64,000 bases of DNA from CAZFER01 sp964517495 (GTDB lineage Bacteria > Hinthialibacterota > Hinthialibacteria > Hinthialibacterales > Hinthialibacteraceae). The number at the start of each line of letters is the position of its first letter. Position 1 is the first letter of the stretch. Shown here piece after piece: positions 44,757 through 54,878 of the stretch. The stretch covers positions 1 through 64,000 of the forward strand of contig CAZFER010000009.1 of assembly GCA_964517495.1 (NCBI GenBank), given 5' to 3'. The notes below the pieces were generated by a model, which had not been told where the DNA came from, did not search any database, and saw only the letters and a program-made list of their open reading frames with translations. A program made the position numbers and the translations under genes.

Positions 44757-47612
44757 ATGTACAAGTATTTTGTCGTCTTAATTGTTTCCATTTTGTTTAA
44801 CCCGATTGGATTCACAGTTGAACAAAAGAATGATAGGCTGGTAGCCAATTGGATTTTTGGCAAGGATAATCTAACCGGTCAAATCATCCACGACACCAAA
44901 AATCATATCCCCGCAACGATTAAAGGACCAGCCTATTTTGAATCATTTGGTCAAACCGAAGCATTGCTGATTGATAAAAATCAAAACCTAATCACTCTCC
45001 CCTATGATTTAGAATCAAAAATCCTCCCCCAAAAAGAACTAACCGTTGAAACCTGGGTAAATATCGAAAAAACCGCTGAATGGGGAGGCCTTGTAGGGGC
45101 TTTCCAGAATAACGGTGGGTTTCAAAAAGGATGGCTCCTGGGATTCAAGCAATCCAACTTCAGTTTTGTACTCTCCAGCGAGGGAGCAAATGATGGTGAT
45201 GGAAAATCAACAGAAATACGCGCCAACTCAAGTTTACAGTGGGGCCAATGGCATCACGTTGCCGCCACCTATGATGGCTTCGAAATGAAATTATATGTTG
45301 ATGGAGAATTACAGAAATCCTCAGGAGAGCAAACCGGTCATATCCTTTATCCCGAAACAGCGCCATTTGTTATAGGGGCATATAAAGACCAGGACGAAGA
45401 TTTCCGCTGGCGTGGCTGGATTCACGAAGCACGAATATACGGCCGTGCTTTAACTCCTAAAAACATAGCAGAGATTTACAATCACAAACGAAAAAAACTT
45501 CCTGAAGTTTTGGAATTTGATTTAGGCCCTTATTTAAGACGGCTAAGCAAAGAATCATTTACTCTGTTTTGGAAAACAGATAAACCAGTCATCTCAAAAA
45601 TCGAATATGGAACACAATTCCCTCTTGCAAAACAACATACAGGAAAACAACCCGTAACCGAACACCAAATCACACTAACTGGTATTCAATACCCAAATCT
45701 GTATTATTACCGAATCATCCAACCAAATGAAAATGGCCAGGAACGCGCTTCACGCCTTTTCGAATTTGACTCATCATTTGACTATACACCTACGGAAGTG
45801 AAAGCCGATGATTATCCACAATCCGAGGAAGAGTGGAAAACCATTTGTCAAAATTATACCGCTAATATTCTGAATGAGATCGAACAGGATAAAGGATTTT
45901 GCCTGGTGATAGGTGCCAAGGATGGCCAACTTGCGTATGAAATCACCCGGCAAACCAGGATGAAAATCCTCATCATTGATGATGACAAGGCGACTGTAAA
46001 CCAAATTCGAAAGCAAATGGATAAAGCGGGTTTATATGGTGTACGAATCAGCGCCCACCATATTCCTACAAAGCAATTACCCTACGGAGACTATTTCGCC
46101 AATTTAATCGTTTCCGAATCACTATTAGCAGGAGAATCCTTATCCATTCCAGCACACGAAATCTATCGTGTATTGCGGCCCAGTGGTGGCTTGGCTTATT
46201 TAGGCCAATCCACCAAAGCGGCTAAACACCAAAAACCTTTAAATAAGGCGGTATTTGAAAATCATTTTAAACATGCAGATATTCCTGAATTAAAACTGAC
46301 CCTTGAAAATGAAACCACTGCAAAAATCAAACGCGCTCCCCTTCCCGGTGGTGGCGAGTGGAGCCATATGTATGCCGATGCCGGCAATTCATCCAATAGC
46401 CACGATCAACATTTGCAGGATCCCATGCATGTCTTGTGGTTTGGACGCCCCGGCCCACGCCCGATGGTTGACCGTGGAACCCGGCCTCCTGCCCCGCTTT
46501 CAACCAATGGCCGTCTCTTTATTCAAGGTGATCGTCGCTTATTTGGCTTGGATGCCTATAATGGAACCATCCTATGGACGCTCGAAGTCCCTGACCTGCG
46601 CCGGGCTAATATTCCCCGGGATAGTAGCAATATGGCCGCCGATGGCGATTCACTCTACATCGTGGTCAAGGATAAAGTATGGTGCTTAAATGGGGCAACT
46701 GGCGAAATCGAACAAACATACAACCTTCCCTCAGCACCAACAGACAGGGAATTTGATTGGGGATACATCGCCAGCGTGGACGAGCTTTTAATCGGTAGTA
46801 CTGTTCCTGAAGGTGGTATTTACATTGGCGCGGATGGCGAATGGTATGATGCCCAGGGATATGAATCACACAAAGTAATCAGTTCGTCGCTCTTTGTATT
46901 GGATCCCAAGACGGGTAAGAAAAAGTGGGATTACCAAGGTGGTGCAATTATTAACCCAAGCATCGCCGCCGGTGATGGAACCATTTACTTCGTCGAAAGC
47001 CGCAATCCTGAAGCACTGCGCGAGCAATCCGGACGTCTTTATAAAGAAATAACCTCTGAACAATATCTGGTCGCACTGGATATACAAACGGGCAAAGTCG
47101 TATGGGAACAGCAACAGGACTTCACCGAAGGACGTTGGGTATTCTACCTCACTTATTCGGATAATACCCTGATTGCCCTCAGTACCACCGACAAATACCA
47201 GTTATATGCATTCGATGCCAAGGATGGCAAACCCATGTGGAACCACGAATACGCCTGGTATCGGGATCATCATGGTGGCGCCATGCAACATCCTGTGATT
47301 GTTGGTGATACGGTCTATGCTGAACCCAAAGTGTTTAAACTGAAAAGCGGAGAAGATACTGGTGTCACAATGCCCCAGCGGAATAAATGCGGGGTCATCA
47401 CCGCCTCCGCCAACTGCCTTTTTTATCGGGATTATTATCATGCCATGTGGGATTTAAAGAAAAATGTGCGTAAAGATTGGATCGGAATTCGTCCCGGTTG
47501 TTGGTTAAACTTAATTACGGCGGGTGGATTAATGCTTGCCCCCGAAGCCAGCTCCGGATGTTATTGCGCCCATCCCATTCAAACAACGGTCGCATTTATT
47601 CCGAAAGAATAG
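44757..47612 (+). CDS. secreted LamG + methyltransferase-fold + PQQ-propeller protein, 951 aa
   Basis: It starts at the ATG at 44757 (AAGGA upstream). After a signal peptide, a LamG/concanavalin domain (about 34-248; WGQWHHVAATYDGFEMKLYVDG) is followed by an FN3-like domain (about 251-340). A Rossmann methyltransferase-like region (about 365-505) contains FCLVIGAKDGQLAYEI and EIYRVLRPSGGLAYLGQS. A PQQ-type propeller (about 535-951; RRLFGLDAYNGTILWTLEV) ends the protein. The SAM loop is degenerate (GAKDGQ) and SAM is not expected outside the cytoplasm, so a binding or scaffold role is more likely than catalysis. It shares this MT-then-propeller order with 60049. Confidence 0.85.
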   Translation: MYKYFVVLIVSILFNPIGFTVEQKNDRLVANWIFGKDNLTGQIIHDTKNHIPATIKGPAYFESFGQTEALLIDKNQNLITLPYDLESKILPQKELTVETWVNIEKTAEWGGLVGAFQNNGGFQKGWLLGFKQSNFSFVLSSEGANDGDGKSTEIRANSSLQWGQWHHVAATYDGFEMKLYVDGELQKSSGEQTGHILYPETAPFVIGAYKDQDEDFRWRGWIHEARIYGRALTPKNIAEIYNHKRKKLPEVLEFDLGPYLRRLSKESFTLFWKTDKPVISKIEYGTQFPLAKQHTGKQPVTEHQITLTGIQYPNLYYYRIIQPNENGQERASRLFEFDSSFDYTPTEVKADDYPQSEEEWKTICQNYTANILNEIEQDKGFCLVIGAKDGQLAYEITRQTRMKILIIDDDKATVNQIRKQMDKAGLYGVRISAHHIPTKQLPYGDYFANLIVSESLLAGESLSIPAHEIYRVLRPSGGLAYLGQSTKAAKHQKPLNKAVFENHFKHADIPELKLTLENETTAKIKRAPLPGGGEWSHMYADAGNSSNSHDQHLQDPMHVLWFGRPGPRPMVDRGTRPPAPLSTNGRLFIQGDRRLFGLDAYNGTILWTLEVPDLRRANIPRDSSNMAADGDSLYIVVKDKVWCLNGATGEIEQTYNLPSAPTDREFDWGYIASVDELLIGSTVPEGGIYIGADGEWYDAQGYESHKVISSSLFVLDPKTGKKKWDYQGGAIINPSIAAGDGTIYFVESRNPEALREQSGRLYKEITSEQYLVALDIQTGKVVWEQQQDFTEGRWVFYLTYSDNTLIALSTTDKYQLYAFDAKDGKPMWNHEYAWYRDHHGGAMQHPVIVGDTVYAEPKVFKLKSGEDTGVTMPQRNKCGVITASANCLFYRDYYHAMWDLKKNVRKDWIGIRPGCWLNLITAGGLMLAPEASSGCYCAHPIQTTVAFIPKE

Positions 47613-47896
47613 AATGTGTAGGTTAACCTATTCATTCAAACATATAAAAAATTAATCCATATCATCATTGTTATTTTACACAAATTTGTATTTGAAATTT
47701 TTCCCTGAACTTGACTTGTATATAACAATATAAACGTTAAAATGAAACCATGCTATTTATGAATCCTAAAAAGGAGGTGTTAAAAATCTATAAATATTAA
47801 AAGTACTTCCAAGTTTTTTCATCCTGCGTTTATTCCTACCCATCTTGTTTCAGCACAATGAACTAAAGCTAAATCCATTACGGAGGGAAAGTGATA

Positions 47897-49447
47897 ATGT
47901 CAAAGAGGATAATTCTATCCCTGCTAGTTATTTGCCTTGCCGGTTTACCAGGTTTTGCTACAACCAAAACGGTCGGCAAGTCAGGAGCTCAATTTACCAG
48001 TATTCAAGCTGCCATTGATTCGTTCACCGAAGCGGAAATCACCGATGGTGAACCCGACATGGTGGAAATTATCGATGGCGAAGAGTATGACGAACAAGTG
48101 ATGATTGGCCGATTAATCGCCGATCCGGATCTCAACGCTCCTTCTGCAGGCTATCTCGATTCAGTCATCGAATTGGCCGGACAAAGAGATTCTTTTACAC
48201 TTCGCGGAGCAGATCCAAACAACCGTCCCAAAATCAATCCGGTTAGTGATATTGCCAAATCTTATGGCGTATTTACTAATGATCCTGGCGATAATTTTAT
48301 TGCCACCTTTTCCTATTTTGGAAAGAACATCACAGTTGAGAATGTCGAAATTCTGCAATCATCTGTACTGGATGAAGATCAATACGGGATGAACGGGCAA
48401 GCCGGCGAAATGGTATTTAATAATGTATTATTTGCTCATTCAGGCGATGTACGGCCTGGAGAAGCCTTGATCAATTTCAACAATGCTCATGACATCGCGG
48501 ATAAAGGCTTTGACAACAGCTATACATTTAACAACTGTACCTTTGATGCCGCTTTATCCGGCAATCGTAATGATGCGGTGGATACCATTTATTACCATGG
48601 AATGAAAGCATCTGACGCAAGTGCAGATGGAGTGGATATTAACGACATTCCCCTGGTGGCAACCTTTGACGGCTGCGAATTTTTAAACGGTGAAGTGGCG
48701 ATGATTATACGTGGCCGGGATCAGGAAAATCACATCACTGTTAAAAACACCTTTATTCACAACAATAAAGAAGGCTTGATCGCTACTGGAAAAGGTTCAT
48801 TCACGGTTGATCGCTGTATCTTTTACCAGAATTCCAACCAACCAGGTGATTTTGAGGATAATGTCGCTCCTCTTATTACCAAGGAACGCAGTCAAATTGT
48901 TCCTGAATTAACGGTCCAAAATTCACTCTTTGTTGAAAACCTGAATGAAGAGGAAGTCGGTGAATTCGGAATCAATTCGAAAGTTGGTTCTATCCTTGTT
49001 CAAAACGGAAACAACAATACAACGGAGGTGGTTATCGAAAATTGCACCTTTGTGGATAATCCCATTGCCATCCGTTTTGATGACTCAAGTGGCCGTGAAC
49101 GAAGTGCCACTATCAACAATTGTATCTTCCAAGGCTCGAAAATTGTCTTTACCGCAGATAGTTATTTCACTTCATCTGATTTTGATGATGGGGCAGTGGA
49201 CAATGCCATGGCCGAAGGATCAAATAATGTTTTTGATTCCAACCTGACCATTGTTGAAGAACAAGACTCCTTGCCAAATGTCAACATCACCGGTGAGGAA
49301 AGCACTGTCACCTTTACAAATCCCAGCATCAACATGGATGATCCTTTTGCCGGACCACCTTATCTCGTTGATTCGGGAGCACCAGCCGGTGTGGGTGCTG
49401 ATCTGAGCAGCACAACACTTATTGAAAGTTTTATGCTTTTTGAATAA
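47897..49447 (+). CDS. secreted right-handed beta-helix protein, 516 aa
   Basis: The ATG at 47897 follows GGAGGG by 9 bases. A signal peptide ends near GFATTK. TVGKSGAQFTSIQAAIDSF is the typical entry of pectin-lyase-like right-handed helices. Stacked turns follow, many with N-N-C-x-F (FNNCTFDA, IENCTFVDN, INNCIFQG) and Asn ladders. No pectate lyase or esterase catalytic motif is obvious. It probably binds or cuts polysaccharide at the cell surface. The downstream hairpin separates it from the convergent lactonase-like gene. Confidence 0.85.
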   Translation: MSKRIILSLLVICLAGLPGFATTKTVGKSGAQFTSIQAAIDSFTEAEITDGEPDMVEIIDGEEYDEQVMIGRLIADPDLNAPSAGYLDSVIELAGQRDSFTLRGADPNNRPKINPVSDIAKSYGVFTNDPGDNFIATFSYFGKNITVENVEILQSSVLDEDQYGMNGQAGEMVFNNVLFAHSGDVRPGEALINFNNAHDIADKGFDNSYTFNNCTFDAALSGNRNDAVDTIYYHGMKASDASADGVDINDIPLVATFDGCEFLNGEVAMIIRGRDQENHITVKNTFIHNNKEGLIATGKGSFTVDRCIFYQNSNQPGDFEDNVAPLITKERSQIVPELTVQNSLFVENLNEEEVGEFGINSKVGSILVQNGNNNTTEVVIENCTFVDNPIAIRFDDSSGRERSATINNCIFQGSKIVFTADSYFTSSDFDDGAVDNAMAEGSNNVFDSNLTIVEEQDSLPNVNITGEESTVTFTNPSINMDDPFAGPPYLVDSGAPAGVGADLSSTTLIESFMLFE

Positions 49448-49472
49448 GTCTTCTAAAACATTTTAAAAGTAT

Positions 49473-49512
49473 AAGGGCTTGCTTTTTAAAGAAAGCAAGC
49501 CCTTCTTATTTC
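49473..49512. terminator. bidirectional intrinsic terminator
   Basis: AAGGGCTTGCTTT (49473-49485) pairs with AAAGCAAGCCCTT (49492-49504) across a 6-base loop and is followed by CTTATTT. It stands between convergent genes and can serve both strands. Confidence 0.85.
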
Positions 49513-49520
49513 TTACGGGT

Positions 49521-50690
49521 TTACAAGAATTTGATACATACGGGATTGGGAATTTCAAACTGTTTCTCGATAAAACGAAGTTCACCCGTCTTTCCATGAA
49601 TCGCAAAAGGCACAATATTATTACTATCCTGATTCGCAGCGAACAAATACCTGCCCGTGGGATCAATGGCAAAATTGCGGGGACGTTCACCCTGTGTGGA
49701 CGTATGCCCTCTTGCCGTCAACCGCCCATTGGCAGGATCAATCGAAAATATAGCCATACTGTTATGGCCACGATTGGAGCCATAAAGAAATTTCCCATCA
49801 GGTGAAACATGAATATCCGCGCAGGAATTTTCTCCTTCATATCCATCCGGTAAAGTGGATATTGTTTGAATGGCAGACAGGATACCTTTATCCGGCATAT
49901 ATTCGAAGGCTGTAATCGTGCTATTTAATTCCTGGATCACATAAGCGTATTGTCCCTTCGGATGAAAGGTGAAATGGCGTGGACCAGCCCCTTGGTGGGT
50001 TTTAAACCAGGCGGGATCATTCGGTAAAAGTTTGCCATTTTCTTGGTCAAACTGATAAATCATGATTTTGTCGATACCAAGATCCGCTGAAACCACATAC
50101 TTATTGTTGGGATCAAAATAAACAGAATGAGCATGCGGCCCTTTTTGACGCTGAGGATTCACACTTGCCCCTTTGTGCTGAACTACATCACTCGCCTCTC
50201 CCAATTTCCCATCATTTTCAATGGGAAACACGGATAATGTACCATCACTATAATTGGCCACAGCAAGCCAACGGCCAGTTTGATCAACATTGATATGGCA
50301 GGGTGATCTTCCATGAGAAGGCTGCTCATTCAGATAAGTTAATTTTCCGCTTTCCTGATCTATTTGATAAGCATATACCACACCTGTTTTTTTACCCTCG
50401 TATATCGACCCTTCGCTCACGGCGTAAAGAAATCGCTGGTTAGGTGTCATGGCAAGAAAGGATGGATTTTTTATCCCTTCAACCGTCTGGATAATATCCA
50501 AACGTTTGAAATCGTAATCAAACCGGCAAACATATATTCCTTTGCTTAAACCATATGTATAGGTACCCACATAAACAAATCGCTGAGATGGGTGGGGCTC
50601 ATCTTTTTCATCCCCATGTGACAAAGAAAAAAGAAAAGGAGAAATAGCAATACTTTTTAGAGCAGTACGGCGGGAAAACAAAAAGTTCAT
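49521..50690 (-). CDS. lactonase-family beta-propeller (6-phosphogluconolactonase YbhE type)
   Basis: The 389-residue protein has a twin-Arg-like leader (SRRTALKSIAISPFLFSLS) and seven propeller blades. YVGTYTYGLSKGIYVCRFD, GRSPCHINVDQTGRWLAVANYSDGTLSVFPI, PHAHSVYFDPNNKYVVSADLG, GPRHFTFHPKGQYAYVIQELNSTI and GERPRNFAIDPTGRYLFAANQDSN are all family-typical. YbhE hydrolyses 6-phosphogluconolactone in the cytoplasm. An exported homologue suggests another sugar lactone or a binding role. Located between polysaccharide-related genes. Confidence 0.9.
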   Translation of the reverse strand: MNFLFSRRTALKSIAISPFLFSLSHGDEKDEPHPSQRFVYVGTYTYGLSKGIYVCRFDYDFKRLDIIQTVEGIKNPSFLAMTPNQRFLYAVSEGSIYEGKKTGVVYAYQIDQESGKLTYLNEQPSHGRSPCHINVDQTGRWLAVANYSDGTLSVFPIENDGKLGEASDVVQHKGASVNPQRQKGPHAHSVYFDPNNKYVVSADLGIDKIMIYQFDQENGKLLPNDPAWFKTHQGAGPRHFTFHPKGQYAYVIQELNSTITAFEYMPDKGILSAIQTISTLPDGYEGENSCADIHVSPDGKFLYGSNRGHNSMAIFSIDPANGRLTARGHTSTQGERPRNFAIDPTGRYLFAANQDSNNIVPFAIHGKTGELRFIEKQFEIPNPVCIKFL

Positions 50691-50904
50691 AATAACACCT
50701 CGAAATATGATACAACATCAAAATATCAACGAGAACTTCCAAATCATCCTATTCATTAAAACACAGTTTAAACTATCATCAATTGTTCATCGGTCAAAAG
50801 TGTAATCTACATAAAAATTTCTATTGAAATTATTTAATAATTCGGTAGACGAGATACTTTTTTTCCCTAATAATGGTGAAAATGCTAAATAGTAGAGGTG
50901 AATT

Positions 50905-52365
50905 ATGGATTCGATAAGCCGTCGTCAGTTCCTGGGATATTCCAGTGCTTTTCTTTCCGCACCAATCATGAGTTCGATTGCAAGGGGAGAAACTTCAAAA
51001 AAACCTAATTTTGTCTTCATTCTGGTTGATGATTTGGGATGGCCCGATTTGGGGTGTTATGGCAGTTCTTTTTATGATACCCCAAATTTGGATAAGCTAG
51101 CTGCCAGCGGGATGCAATTCAACGATGCCTATGCCGCATGCCCTGTTTGTTCACCAACACGAGCAGCTATCATGGCAGGAAAGTATCCTACCCGATTAAA
51201 CATAACGGACTGGATTCCTGGCCAAGACCCCAAAAATCGTAAACTACTAGGTCCTCAAGACTTACATCAGCTACCTTTAGATGAAGTTACTTTAGCGGAA
51301 ACCTTTAAAAAGCAAGGGTACAAAACCTTTTTTGCTGGTAAATGGCACTTGGGTGATGAAGGCTTTTTCCCAGAAGATCAGGGATTCGATATCAACAAAG
51401 GGGGCCACCATCGAGGTTCGCCACCAGGAGGTTACTATACCCCTTATAAAAATCCCAAGCTGAGCGATGGCCCTGAAGGGGAATATCTAACTGACCGCTT
51501 GACGGAAGAATCGATGAGCTTCATGGAATCCAACCAGGATAACCCATTTTTGTTGTATCTATCTTTTTATACAGTACATACACCAATCCAAGCATGCAGG
51601 CGCTACATTGACCACTATAAAGAAAAAGCGGAAAAATTACCTGAATTAGGTGAAAAAGCAGAGCGCAAAGAACACGATGGCATCACCAAATTACGACAGG
51701 ACAATCCCGCATACGCCTCCATGGTACGAGCCATGGATGAAAATGTGGGGAAAGTGCTCAATAAGTTGGATGAACTGAATTTAAGTGAGAATACCGTTAT
51801 CATATTCACCTCGGATAATGGAGGCCTTTCCACATTATCCAGGCGGGGATATCCCACGTGTAATCTACCACTCAGAGCAGGTAAAGGATGGTGTTACGAA
51901 GGGGGCATTCGAGTACCTTTGATCATTCGGGTTCCCGGTATTACCAAACCAGGAAGCATTAGTAATGAACCGGTTATCAGCATGGATTATTACCCCACCA
52001 TGCTGGAATTAGCGGGATTATCCCCTAAACCCGATCAACACTGCGATGGAAAGAATTTGGTTCCCCTGCTGAAAGGTGAAAAAGAGCTCAATCGCGAGGC
52101 CATCTATTGGCATTATCCCCATTACCACGGAAGCACCTGGAAACCAGGAGCAGCCATACGCGCACGCGATTGGAAGTTGGTCGAATTCTATCACGAAGGA
52201 AAAGTCGAACTTTACAATCTTAAGGATGATATCGGCGAGATGAATGATTTGTCCAAATCACATCCTGAAAAAGCCAAAGAATTATTGACCATGTTACGAA
52301 AATGGCAAAAAGACACTAATGCCCAAATGCCTAAACCAAATCCTAACTATAAAGCCAACGAATAG
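50905..52365 (+). CDS. S1 family sulfatase, 486 aa
   Basis: A Tat-like leader (SRRQFLGYSSA) precedes LVDDLGWPDLGCYG (metal site) and the signature C82-S-P-T-R. GKWHLG, TSDNGG and ELYNLKDDIGEMNDLS are in normal positions. This organisation is that of the common secreted S1_16-like exosulfatases, though the subfamily is tentative. GAGG lies 6 bases before the ATG. The next sulfatase starts 8 bases after its stop, so the two are one operon and may remove different sulfates from the same polymer. Confidence 0.94.
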   Translation: MDSISRRQFLGYSSAFLSAPIMSSIARGETSKKPNFVFILVDDLGWPDLGCYGSSFYDTPNLDKLAASGMQFNDAYAACPVCSPTRAAIMAGKYPTRLNITDWIPGQDPKNRKLLGPQDLHQLPLDEVTLAETFKKQGYKTFFAGKWHLGDEGFFPEDQGFDINKGGHHRGSPPGGYYTPYKNPKLSDGPEGEYLTDRLTEESMSFMESNQDNPFLLYLSFYTVHTPIQACRRYIDHYKEKAEKLPELGEKAERKEHDGITKLRQDNPAYASMVRAMDENVGKVLNKLDELNLSENTVIIFTSDNGGLSTLSRRGYPTCNLPLRAGKGWCYEGGIRVPLIIRVPGITKPGSISNEPVISMDYYPTMLELAGLSPKPDQHCDGKNLVPLLKGEKELNREAIYWHYPHYHGSTWKPGAAIRARDWKLVEFYHEGKVELYNLKDDIGEMNDLSKSHPEKAKELLTMLRKWQKDTNAQMPKPNPNYKANE

Positions 52366-52373
52366 AGGATATT

Positions 52374-53933
52374 ATGAGTACACGTCGTGATTTCTTAAAA
52401 ACAGTTGGATTAGGCTCAATAGCCTGTTCCAGCATGATAAACCAAAAAGCATCTGCACAAAACAAACGGCCAAACATTCTTTTGATCCTGGCGGATGATA
52501 TGGGTTGGTCAGATATTGGCTGTTACGGGGGCGAGGTCCATACCCCCAATTTGGACAGGTTAGCCAATGGAGGGATTCGCTTCACCCAATTTCACAATAC
52601 CGCCAAATGCTTCCCTTCCCGCGCCTGCCTGTTGACAGGATTATATGCCCAGCAATGTGGAATGGCGCGTGGTCCAGGCTATTTCAATAAGCAGTGTGTC
52701 ACACTGGGTGAAGTGTTACAAACAGCTGGTTACCGCACCTTGATGGCGGGTAAGCATCATGGCAAGGATAATCTCTTTGACCGGGGCTTCGATCATTATT
52801 ACGGCTTGCGGGATGGTTGTTGCAACTACTTCAACCCTGGTCATCAGCGTGAAGGCGAAGGCAAACCAGCGCAAAAACGCAATAACCGCTATTGGTGTTT
52901 TGATGAAAAAGTGCTCTCCCCTTTCACACCCGAAGCACGTGATTTTTATACTACGGATTATTTCACCAAATACGCTCTTGGTTTTCTTGATCAACACAAA
53001 AATGAAGATAAACCATTCTTCCTTTATATGTCCTATACGGCTCCCCATGATCCATTAATGGCTTGGGCTGATGATATCGCGAAATACGAAGGCAAATACA
53101 GCGCCGGTTATAAAGCCATTCGTCAGGCAAGAGACAAGCGCCAACGTCAGATGGGTTTGATTGATGATCGCTTTCCTCTCTCTGATCCAACATACCAATC
53201 GTGGGATTCGCTCTCGGATGAAGAAAAAAAGGACGAAGAACGCAAGATGATGGTCTATGCAGCGATGATCGACCGCATGGATCAAAACATTGGTAAATTG
53301 TTACAAAAGATTGAAGAGATGGGTGAACTCGATAATACCCTGGTGCTTTTCGCTTCAGACAACGGCTGTTCAGCAGAAGTGGTTCGTGGTGGTTTTAATG
53401 TCCCGGGTAGTGGTGAAATCGGCACCATGACACGCTGGTCCTCGTTGGGAGGAGATTGGGCTAATGCAAGCAATACCCCATTCCGCTACTTTAAAAATTA
53501 CAGCCACGAAGGAGGGATTTGCACTCCACTCGTCGCCTGGTGGCCTAAAGGGATAAAGAATGGTGGACGGATCAGTGAATTTGTAGGGCATTTTATCGAC
53601 TTTATGCCCACTCTCATCGACGTGGCTGGAGCGGAATATCCAAGCGAATTTAACGGGAATGAGATCGTTCCTTACGAGGGGAAAAGCCTGCTTCCCGTCT
53701 TGAACGAGGAAAAACTCGAACGGGATAAACCGATTTTTTGGCAGTGGTCACGTGGCCGGGCAATTCGGGATGAGAATTGGAAAATGGTATCATGGCGAGG
53801 TGATTGGGAACTTTATGATATGAAGACCGATAAAACAGAGACCAACAATCTCGCATCTGAAAAACCCAAAGTGGTGGCCCAACTGGAAAATCAGTATAAC
53901 ACCTGGTGGGAAAAGTGGGGAAATCAGGATTAA
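52374..53933 (+). CDS. S1 family sulfatase, arylsulfatase-type, 519 aa
   Basis: A leader with TRRDFLKTVG precedes LADDMGWSDIGCYGG (metal site) and the signature C79-F-P-S-R. GKHHG stands where most homologues have GKWH. A Cys-rich stretch, GLRDGCCNYF, follows. ASDNG carries the second metal pair, and ELYDMKTDKTETNNLA ends the body. This is close to the S1_4-type arylsulfatases. It is translationally linked to the upstream sulfatase (8-base gap, GAGG site). Its 3' end stops 24 bases from the convergent SDR gene. Confidence 0.94.
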   Translation: MSTRRDFLKTVGLGSIACSSMINQKASAQNKRPNILLILADDMGWSDIGCYGGEVHTPNLDRLANGGIRFTQFHNTAKCFPSRACLLTGLYAQQCGMARGPGYFNKQCVTLGEVLQTAGYRTLMAGKHHGKDNLFDRGFDHYYGLRDGCCNYFNPGHQREGEGKPAQKRNNRYWCFDEKVLSPFTPEARDFYTTDYFTKYALGFLDQHKNEDKPFFLYMSYTAPHDPLMAWADDIAKYEGKYSAGYKAIRQARDKRQRQMGLIDDRFPLSDPTYQSWDSLSDEEKKDEERKMMVYAAMIDRMDQNIGKLLQKIEEMGELDNTLVLFASDNGCSAEVVRGGFNVPGSGEIGTMTRWSSLGGDWANASNTPFRYFKNYSHEGGICTPLVAWWPKGIKNGGRISEFVGHFIDFMPTLIDVAGAEYPSEFNGNEIVPYEGKSLLPVLNEEKLERDKPIFWQWSRGRAIRDENWKMVSWRGDWELYDMKTDKTETNNLASEKPKVVAQLENQYNTWWEKWGNQD

Positions 53934-53957
53934 CTTCCCCACATTTGCACCTCAATC

Positions 53958-54794
53958 TTAAACCGTATGATAACCTGAGGTTGAAGGTAAGTTAACCAAA
54001 CCAAAGCCACCGTCGACACGAAGTGTGATGCCGTTGATGGCTCCGCTACAGTCATCATCGGCCAGGTAAACAACATGAGGAGCAATTTCATCAGTCTCCA
54101 GAAAACGGCCGATGGATGTACCTTCCATGATTTCTTTAGCGCGTGGCGTGGGGCTGCCATCTTCGTTAGTAAGCAGTTTCCGGTTTTGTTCGCCTATGGT
54201 AAATCCAACAGCCAGATTATTCACCCGGCCAATACCGCATTTACCAAAGAGATGAGCTACACTCAAGGTCAGGTTTTCAACCGCAGCAAATGAGGCGGAA
54301 TAATCAAGCACTTTTGATAAAGGCTGAAGGCCGGACATGGATGTAATGTTCACCACACTACCTGGATGGCCAGCGGTATTCAAATAACTTGCATACAATT
54401 GCAAGGAATAACGCTTGGATAAGTAATTGGCCGCCATAATACTTTGCGCCACTTCGGGTTTCATGGCGGTAAATTCACCCAATGAAGAAAATACTGCTTC
54501 ACTGCGATTGCCACCGGACCCATTAACGACGATATCAATTCGACCAAAGCGCTGAAGTGTGTCATCATAAACCTTTGCCAGTTGCTCGAAATCTGACGCA
54601 TCTGCGTGAAGTGAAATGATTTCGCCGGAAGGGCTTATATGGGGATTATTTTTTAATTCATCCACCAATTGTTCACACGATTGCCCCCGGCTTACAATCA
54701 CTACATTGTGAGCTTGGTTTGCAAAAAGACGGGCATATCCCGAGGCGATGGCACCCGCTCCAAATAAAATAACTGTTTTATCTTTTAAAGCCAT
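53958..54794 (-). CDS. SDR-family protein (mannonate-oxidoreductase-like) lacking the catalytic Lys
   Basis: The 278-residue protein has an N-terminal nucleotide loop, GAGAIASGYARLF, then NGSGGNRSE, ITSMSGLQPL with the catalytic Ser, and a C-terminal GRFLETDEIAPHVVYLADDDCSGAINGITLRVDGGFG. This is the SDR fold of sugar-acid dehydrogenases such as the mannonate type. But the Y-x-x-x-K motif reads Y-S-A-S-F, so the Lys that lowers the Tyr pKa and holds NAD ribose is a Phe. Either the activity is lost or changed, or this subfamily works differently. AGGAGG site; beside a polymer-degradation region. Confidence 0.85.
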   Translation of the reverse strand: MALKDKTVILFGAGAIASGYARLFANQAHNVVIVSRGQSCEQLVDELKNNPHISPSGEIISLHADASDFEQLAKVYDDTLQRFGRIDIVVNGSGGNRSEAVFSSLGEFTAMKPEVAQSIMAANYLSKRYSLQLYASYLNTAGHPGSVVNITSMSGLQPLSKVLDYSASFAAVENLTLSVAHLFGKCGIGRVNNLAVGFTIGEQNRKLLTNEDGSPTPRAKEIMEGTSIGRFLETDEIAPHVVYLADDDCSGAINGITLRVDGGFGLVNLPSTSGYHTV

Positions 54795-54878
54795 ATACTT
54801 TCCTCCTAAAACAAATTTGTTTTTATCAATTTAATATGATCGGGCTATGAGGTATTAGCGTTGATGTGGGTAATATGA

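Noticed and set aside
43325..47612. PQQ-dependent quinoprotein dehydrogenase activity
   Set aside because: Blades are of the PQQ/BamB repeat type, but no quinoprotein active-site residues such as the vicinal Cys pair are evident.
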